Shown: positions 59,713-64,000 of the stretch, in pieces
How positions within the stretch are numbered: position 1 is the stretch's first letter
Layout of the letters: each line of letters opens with the position of its first letter
Assembly (NCBI GenBank): GCA_902776765.1
Contig: CACYRP010000002.1
Span: 39,035-103,034 of the forward strand
Direction of reading: 5' to 3'
Source of the DNA: Fibrobacter succinogenes
GTDB lineage: Bacteria; Fibrobacterota; Fibrobacteria; Fibrobacterales; Fibrobacteraceae
Length of the DNA: 64,000 nt
Position numbers and translations under genes: made by a program
Notes under the pieces: model-generated
Databases searched by the model: none
The model's input: only the letters and a program-made list of their open reading frames with translations
What the model was told of the DNA's origin: nothing

Positions 59713-60531
59713 CTAGTTTCGGGAAAAACGTTCCAGGAACGCGCTCAATCGCTTGTTTTGAGATTGATTGAACACAAAGTCTGGCGTACCCTGCTCTACG
59801 ACAACGCCCTGATCCATGAAGAGAACCTTGTTCGCCACATCGCGAGCAAAAGCCATTTCATGAGTCACAATGACCATCGTCATGCGGTCTTCGGCGAGTT
59901 GCTTGATAATCTTGAGAACCTCGCCCGTAAGTTCCGGGTCCAAAGCACTCGTCGGTTCATCAAAGAAAAGGATTTTCGGCTTTAGCGCAAGCGCACGAGC
60001 AATCGACACGCGCTGCTGCTGGCCGCCACTGAGTTCGCAGGGGTAAGACTTTTCCTTGCCTTCAAGCCCCATCTGTTTGAGCAAACGACGTCCAGTGGCG
60101 CGGGCTTCTTCACGCGGAATGCCGAGCACGCGAATCGGAGCAAGCGTCAAGTTCTGGAGAACGGTCAAATGCGGGAACAAGTTGAAGTTCTGGAACACAA
60201 GGCCTGTAGAAAGGCGGATTTCACGGAGCACATTAGCGGGAGCGTATTTTATCGGTTCGTTGAGGGCTGACACAACCAAGTTTTTTCCATCAACACGCAC
60301 CTCGCCCGCCTCGAAAGTTTCGAGCTGCGTGAGGCAACGGAGAAGCGTACTCTTGCCTGAACCGGAAGGTCCGATAATCGAAAGCACTTCGCCGGCGTTG
60401 AGTTCCAATGAAATATCCTTGAGCACATGCAAGTCGCCAAAAGATTTTTTCAAGTGCTTAACTTCGAGAATCGGAGATGTATCTTGAGAGGCGCCATTTG
60501 TAATTACAGACTGGTTGTTTGCAAAATCCAT
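59713..60531 (-). CDS. Polar amino-acid ABC transporter, ATP-binding protein
   Basis: 272 residues from the ATG at 60531 with GAGG before it; a GTG overlapping the permease stop is an alternative. It is the GlnQ/HisP-type ATPase: Walker A GPSGSGKST, signature LSGGQQQRVSIARALA, Walker B ILFFDEPTSALDPEL, and the H-loop IVTHEMAFA. About 20 residues precede the family's usual start. It follows the permease and binding-protein genes in one operon (binding protein, permease, ATPase in transcription order). Confidence 0.93.
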   Translation of the reverse strand: MDFANNQSVITNGASQDTSPILEVKHLKKSFGDLHVLKDISLELNAGEVLSIIGPSGSGKSTLLRCLTQLETFEAGEVRVDGKNLVVSALNEPIKYAPANVLREIRLSTGLVFQNFNLFPHLTVLQNLTLAPIRVLGIPREEARATGRRLLKQMGLEGKEKSYPCELSGGQQQRVSIARALALKPKILFFDEPTSALDPELTGEVLKIIKQLAEDRMTMVIVTHEMAFARDVANKVLFMDQGVVVEQGTPDFVFNQSQNKRLSAFLERFSRN

Positions 60532-60539
60532 ACCACGCC

Positions 60540-61199
60540 TCACTTATAATAATTCAACTTGCGTTCAACGTAAGCAAAGAACATGCTCAAGAGCAAGTTT
60601 GCGATGTAATAGAATACGCCCGCCACAAACAACGGATAAATGCTCGCGTAGGCAGCCTGTTGCTTTTTCGCTAACGCAAAAAGTTCCGTCACGGCAATCA
60701 CTTGCGCCAAGGAAGTATCCTTCACAAGCGTGATGACTTCGTTTGCACTGGCTGGCACGACACGCTTTACAACCTGCGGGAGAATAATGCGGTAAAAAGT
60801 CTGAGCACGAGTCAAGCCAAGCATATAAGCAGCTTCGTACTGCCCCTTGGGAATCGACTGGATGCCGCCGCGGAAGATTTCGGCAAAGTAAGCGGCATAG
60901 TTTATCGAGAAGGCGACAATCACTGCCGGAAAACGGTCAAACGAGAAATCCACGCCCGCGTATTCGCTCAGGTAATACGAGCCAAAGTAAATCGCCACAA
61001 TCTGCAAGAGCAGCGGAGTGCCTCGCATCACCGAAATGTAGAACGACACCGGGTAGCGAATAATGCGGTAACGACTCATCTTTAGCACTGCAACAAGCAA
61101 GCCTAGAGGAATCGAGAACAGGAGCGTCAGCGCGAAAATAGCAAGAGTCGTGCAAAAGCCGCCCCAAAGAATAGGCAAAAGCGTTGATAGTTCCGACAT
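60540..61199 (-). CDS. Polar amino-acid ABC transporter, permease
   Basis: 219 residues from the ATG at 61199 with TGAGG before it. It has five membrane helices and the HisM/HisQ-type permease domain: GGFCTTLAIFALTLLFSIP, RGTPLLLQIVAIYFG, and the EAA loop EAAYMLGLTRAQTFYRIILP (quoted to its limit). A single permease gene suggests a homodimer. It lies 67 bases after the stop of the binding-protein gene. Confidence 0.92.
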   Translation of the reverse strand: MSELSTLLPILWGGFCTTLAIFALTLLFSIPLGLLVAVLKMSRYRIIRYPVSFYISVMRGTPLLLQIVAIYFGSYYLSEYAGVDFSFDRFPAVIVAFSINYAAYFAEIFRGGIQSIPKGQYEAAYMLGLTRAQTFYRIILPQVVKRVVPASANEVITLVKDTSLAQVIAVTELFALAKKQQAAYASIYPLFVAGVFYYIANLLLSMFFAYVERKLNYYK

Positions 61200-61266
61200 G
61201 AATAACCTCAGAGGCGCACTGCGCCGAGCCCATACCTCAAAGCTCCCGCAGGGAGCGACCTCACAC

Positions 61267-62058
61267 CTATTTTCCAAACCATTTGGCAGAGATTTCAGCG
61301 AACTTGCCGTCAGCCTTCATAGCGGCAAGCACGTTGTTCACAGAATCGCGGAGTGCCTGGTCTTTTTTGCGGAACCCCACAGCATAGACTTCATCGGAGA
61401 GACCTTCTTCGAGAACAATGTAGGGCTTAGCGTTTGTGACAATCCAATACTTGGCGACAATTTCGTCGAGGAACACGGCATCAACACCGCCCTTGTCCAA
61501 ATCCATGAGCGCCGTCTGGTTGTCGTCAAACGGAACAATTTCCTTGGCGGCCTTGCCTGCTTCGGAGGCATCGAGCAACTTCTGGGCGGTAGAACCGTTC
61601 TGCACGGCAATCTTCTTGCCGGCGAGAGCCGCGAGACTTGCAAGAGCCTTGTCCTTCACGGTGAAAATCATGCGGTTCTGGAGATACGGTTCGCTCAAGT
61701 TCATAGCCATGGCGCGTGCCGGGTCAACGCTCATGCCGTTCCAAATGCAGTCAATCTTGCCGGTGTTCAGTTCCTGTTCCTTCGCGTCCCAAGAAATTGG
61801 CTGCGTCTTGAGTTTGAGACCGAGACGCGCGCAAACTTCAGTCGCAAGGTCGATATCGAAACCAACGATGTTATTGTCCTTGTCGCGGAAGCCCATCGGC
61901 GGGAAGGAATCGTCGAGACCGAGCACGAACACGCCTGCCGCCTTCACCTTGTTGAAGGATTCGTCGGCAGCCGTCTTGGTTTCGGACTTCTGTTCGTTAC
62001 AAGCAGAAAGGAAGGCGGCACACGCAAACGCCGCAAGCATTGCAAAAAACTTTTTCAT
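61267..62058 (-). CDS. Polar amino-acid ABC transporter, substrate-binding lipoprotein
   Basis: 263 residues. The signal peptide ends in the lipobox FLSAC. The mature part is a type II periplasmic binding protein of the SBP_bac_3 family: LVGLDDSFPPMGF-like opening (VLGLDDSFPPMGFRD), GFDIDLATEVCARLGL, WDAKEQELNTGKIDCIWNG (in part) and a C-terminal FAEISAKWFGK. Such proteins bind glutamine, arginine, cystine or similar; the ligand cannot be fixed here. It is the first gene of the operon. AAGG precedes the ATG. The gap upstream is shared with the divergent 62241 gene. Confidence 0.92.
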   Translation of the reverse strand: MKKFFAMLAAFACAAFLSACNEQKSETKTAADESFNKVKAAGVFVLGLDDSFPPMGFRDKDNNIVGFDIDLATEVCARLGLKLKTQPISWDAKEQELNTGKIDCIWNGMSVDPARAMAMNLSEPYLQNRMIFTVKDKALASLAALAGKKIAVQNGSTAQKLLDASEAGKAAKEIVPFDDNQTALMDLDKGGVDAVFLDEIVAKYWIVTNAKPYIVLEEGLSDEVYAVGFRKKDQALRDSVNNVLAAMKADGKFAEISAKWFGK

Positions 62059-62240
62059 AAGGGTTCCTTTTTTAATTTCTGATAGAAATATAGGAAAGAG
62101 ACGCTCAGCTTCGCCTGCCGGACACCACCGGGCTACAATTTCTTTTGGGGATTTTCCGAAAAATTGACCTTTTCCCGAGAATTTTGGACAATTACGAGTT
62201 TTTCAATACTTTTCCCCTCGCTATTTTTTACATTAATACC

Positions 62241-63260
62241 ATGAACAAATTCTTATCATCAATTGTACTTTTAGCAGCAACGGCTTCATTTTCGTTTGAC
62301 GACTGGTTTGGGCATGAAATCGCCCCATACGTCTATACCAATCTTGATGGAGGTACAGAAACCGCTGGTTACTGGCTTTTTTCCGACGATCATCAGCAAA
62401 ACGGCTTATCAAGGACCCTATTGCCAACCGAGCTCGGCAATGAATACTGGGATTTTGCGATTGAACCCCTTCTTGAATTTTGCAATGGTGTTTGCGGCAC
62501 AGCCGTACTTGATCAGGGAACTTCTACAGCAGCCCCATTCATATCAGCATATATCAATGTCGCAGGAGAAACCTCTAAAACAGATGATACCCCAATCGCC
62601 GCAGACGCCTCTGACTGGGGAGGTATCTGCATTATATACAAATCCGAAGTTGCACCGATTCTTGAACTTGGCCTCAGCCAAAATGTTGAAGCAACCCTAA
62701 GCAATGCCATTCCTGCAAAAATTCTAGATGAAGCCCCAAATGTGGCAAAAACGCAATGCATTCCGTGGTCTGAATTCGAACAACCCTCCTGGTACACAGG
62801 CGAAGTAAAAATTAATGGAGAACAAGCGGCAAAGCAACTTGTTTACATCAATTTCAAAATCCAGGCAGATCCCGGCCGCTACCGTTTTAACCTCTGTGCC
62901 ATAGGACCTTATAAACACGCTTCTGTATTCAACCAAGACATCGATAATTATTGTCAATTGCCAAATGACACCAGTGCAACAGCAGCAATTTATAAGCCCA
63001 AACAGACGCTACACATCGGCACATTCTCTCGCCTCAAGTTCCACTTCATCAAAGATCGCAACAGTTTATTGGTAAAAAGTCCAATAGCATCTGAACTTAA
63101 GGTTCTCATTTCCGATGTTCGCGGAATACTCAAAGGAATATATGAAGGAGACGCCGCAACCAATCATTACATTCCGCTTGATAATTTGAATCGGGGCGTC
63201 TATATATTGAATGTTGTTTCCGGCAATAATACGCAAAAATACAAGATTCAAATAAGATAA
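62241..63260 (+). CDS. Secreted protein with a T9SS type A-like sorting domain
   Basis: 339 residues from the ATG at 62241, where a signal peptide begins (MNKFLSSIVLLAATASFSF); the 32 residues of open frame upstream are not credible. The middle (~25-250) is a β-rich domain with WLFSDDHQQNG, YINVAGETSKTDD, IYKSEVAPILELGL and PSWYTGEVKING, resembling carbohydrate-binding jelly rolls of Fibrobacter. The C-terminal ~75 residues (LKVLISDVRGILKGIYEG, PLDNLNRGVYILNVVSG, QKYKIQIR) are a sorting-type domain like that of type IX secretion cargo. No catalytic domain is recognised. No ribosome-binding site is obvious. A terminator follows. Confidence 0.75.
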   Translation: MNKFLSSIVLLAATASFSFDDWFGHEIAPYVYTNLDGGTETAGYWLFSDDHQQNGLSRTLLPTELGNEYWDFAIEPLLEFCNGVCGTAVLDQGTSTAAPFISAYINVAGETSKTDDTPIAADASDWGGICIIYKSEVAPILELGLSQNVEATLSNAIPAKILDEAPNVAKTQCIPWSEFEQPSWYTGEVKINGEQAAKQLVYINFKIQADPGRYRFNLCAIGPYKHASVFNQDIDNYCQLPNDTSATAAIYKPKQTLHIGTFSRLKFHFIKDRNSLLVKSPIASELKVLISDVRGILKGIYEGDAATNHYIPLDNLNRGVYILNVVSGNNTQKYKIQIR

Positions 63261-63279
63261 TTTATAATTGCAATCATAC

Positions 63280-63310
63280 AAAAAGGGCCGCATCGCTGCG
63301 GTCCTTTTTG
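63280..63310 (+). terminator. Terminator after the secreted protein
   Basis: AAAAAGGGCCGCA pairs with TGCGGTCCTTTTT across TCGC with one mismatch and is followed by a T-rich tail. It is 20 bases after the stop and also has an A run on the left, so it could serve the minus-strand sdhB/frdB transcript. Confidence 0.83.
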
Positions 63311-63322
63311 CGTTTAGGGCGA

Positions 63323-63347
63323 TGCCCGCTCGGAGGCGGGCATGACA
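63323..63347. repeat. GC hairpin ending in ATGACA
   Basis: TGCCCGC-TCGGAG-GCGGGCATGACA repeats the form of the hairpins at 54345-54440 and 98-127. It lies between the terminator and the stop of sdhB/frdB. Confidence 0.5.
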
Positions 63348-63357
63348 ATACCGAAAA

Positions 63358-64000
63358 CTAGTCCTTGCCGTACACCTTTTCGGCGTAGGTCACGGTTGCG
63401 CCGAGGTATTCGCGGTTCATCTTGGCGATGTAATCCACGGTGATACCCTTCGGGCAGGCAGCCTGGCATTCGTAAAGGTTCGTGCAGTTGCCGAAGCCTT
63501 CCTTGTCCATCTGAGCGACCATGGCCAAAACGCGCTTCTTTGCTTCGACCTTGCCCTGCGGCAAGAAGCTGAGGTGAGAAACCTTAGCAGAGACGAAGAG
63601 CATAGCGGAAGCGTTCTTACATGCAGCGACGCAAGCACCGCAACCGATACATGCAGCAGCGTCGAATGCGCGGTCGGCATCAGCCTTGGGAACCGGAATC
63701 GTGGATGCTTCAGGAGCAGCACCGGTGTTCACAGAAACGAAGCCTCCAGCCTGGATGATGCGGTCGAATGCGGTACGGTCCACAGCGCAGTCACGGATAA
63801 CCGGGAATGCGGCGGCGCGCCACGGTTCGATCACGATGGTGTCGCCATCCTTGAACTTGCGCATGTGAAGCTGGCAGGTAGTCGTTGCATGGTCAGGACC
63901 ATGCGGCATACCGTTGATGACGAGAGAGCACATGCCACAGATACCTTCGCGGCAGTCGTGGTCGAAAGCGAAGCCTTCCTTGCCCTGCTTCATCTGTTCT
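63358..64000 (-). CDS. Succinate dehydrogenase/fumarate reductase iron-sulfur subunit (5' end outside the window)
   Basis: About 214 residues are visible; the gene starts to the right of the window. The [2Fe-2S] ligands appear in [10 protein letters not shown] and CQLH. The other clusters are [13 protein letters not shown] ([4Fe-4S]) and [15 protein letters not shown] ([3Fe-4S]/quinone side). The form is that of the SdhB/FrdB group of Bacteroidetes and related anaerobes, where the enzyme usually reduces fumarate with menaquinol. That fits succinate formation and the Dcu transporter at 32124-33494. Dehydrogenase and reductase directions cannot be told apart from sequence. Confidence 0.93.
   Translation of the reverse strand, partial: EQMKQGKEGFAFDHDCREGICGMCSLVINGMPHGPDHATTTCQLHMRKFKDGDTIVIEPWRAAAFPVIRDCAVDRTAFDRIIQAGGFVSVNTGAAPEASTIPVPKADADRAFDAAACIGCGACVAACKNASAMLFVSAKVSHLSFLPQGKVEAKKRVLAMVAQMDKEGFGNCTNLYECQAACPKGITVDYIAKMNREYLGATVTYAEKVYGKD

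Noticed and set aside
1..64000. CRISPR array, tRNA or rRNA genes
   Set aside because: No regularly spaced 25-40-base repeats with unique spacers, and no cloverleaf or rRNA-like stretch, were noticed. The only regular repeats (43983-44070) have three copies and no spacers of the right kind.

Overview
The window is 64 kb of bacterial chromosome, most likely from Fibrobacter or a close member of the Fibrobacterota. The evidence is internal. One lipoprotein carries the 'Fibrobacter succinogenes major paralogous domain', and one regulator belongs to the TIGR02147 family that is expanded in Fibrobacter. Secreted proteins have poly-serine linkers and C-terminal modules resembling type IX secretion sorting domains. 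An LptD-like protein and KdsB imply a Gram-negative outer membrane. A Dcu-type dicarboxylate transporter and a fumarate reductase/succinate dehydrogenase iron-sulfur subunit fit a succinate-forming anaerobe. Most genes are housekeeping or envelope genes, about four fifths of them on the minus strand. No rRNA, tRNA, CRISPR array, insertion sequence or prophage was recognised.

Layout: 0-4.4 kb holds the end of galE, a small secreted protein, pyrophosphatase, a broken poly-Ser gene and an Omp85-type barrel. 4.4-9.3 kb holds HrpB helicase and two secreted proteins. 9.3-16 kb holds a PfkB kinase, rhomboid protease, coaD, rsmD, a PilM-like/PilN-O-like pair, a ComEA-like protein, kdsB and gatC. 16-24 kb holds an Rpn-type nuclease, a TonB-like lipoprotein, a UvrD/PcrA helicase, a PilB/GspE ATPase and thiL. 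24-29 kb holds a TIM-barrel orphan, a large lipoprotein and the divergent pair efp/epmB. 29-32 kb holds a barrel protein and a lipoprotein/TIGR02147 pair. 32-40 kb holds the Dcu transporter, hisB, a RodZ-like protein, maf and lptD. 40-48 kb is the most accessory-looking part: a PDZ protein, the Fibrobacter paralogous lipoprotein, a cold-shock/barnase fusion, two NERD proteins and a PH-TM2-OB protein. 48-54.5 kb holds a metal ABC permease, a HAD phosphatase, dgt, a PPP phosphatase and thyA. 54.5-64 kb holds an OmpA/TSP3 protein, radC, two related barrels, an amino-acid ABC transporter, a T9SS-type cargo protein and the start-truncated sdhB/frdB.

The strongest candidate for something unusual is the gene at 43148-43891. 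It joins a cytosolic cold-shock domain, one membrane segment and a complete barnase-type ribonuclease domain with every catalytic residue in place. It lies beside two NERD-domain nuclease-like proteins and a PH/TM2/OB membrane protein in an AT-rich block bounded by terminators, and three 33-bp-spaced direct repeats precede it. A second theme is intergenic. Many gaps hold TAG/TTA-rich low-complexity elements with complementary arms, two of which share long exact matches 33 kb apart. Other gaps hold short GC hairpins ending in ATGACA. A GC-rich, terminator-flanked segment upstream of lptD may encode a small RNA.
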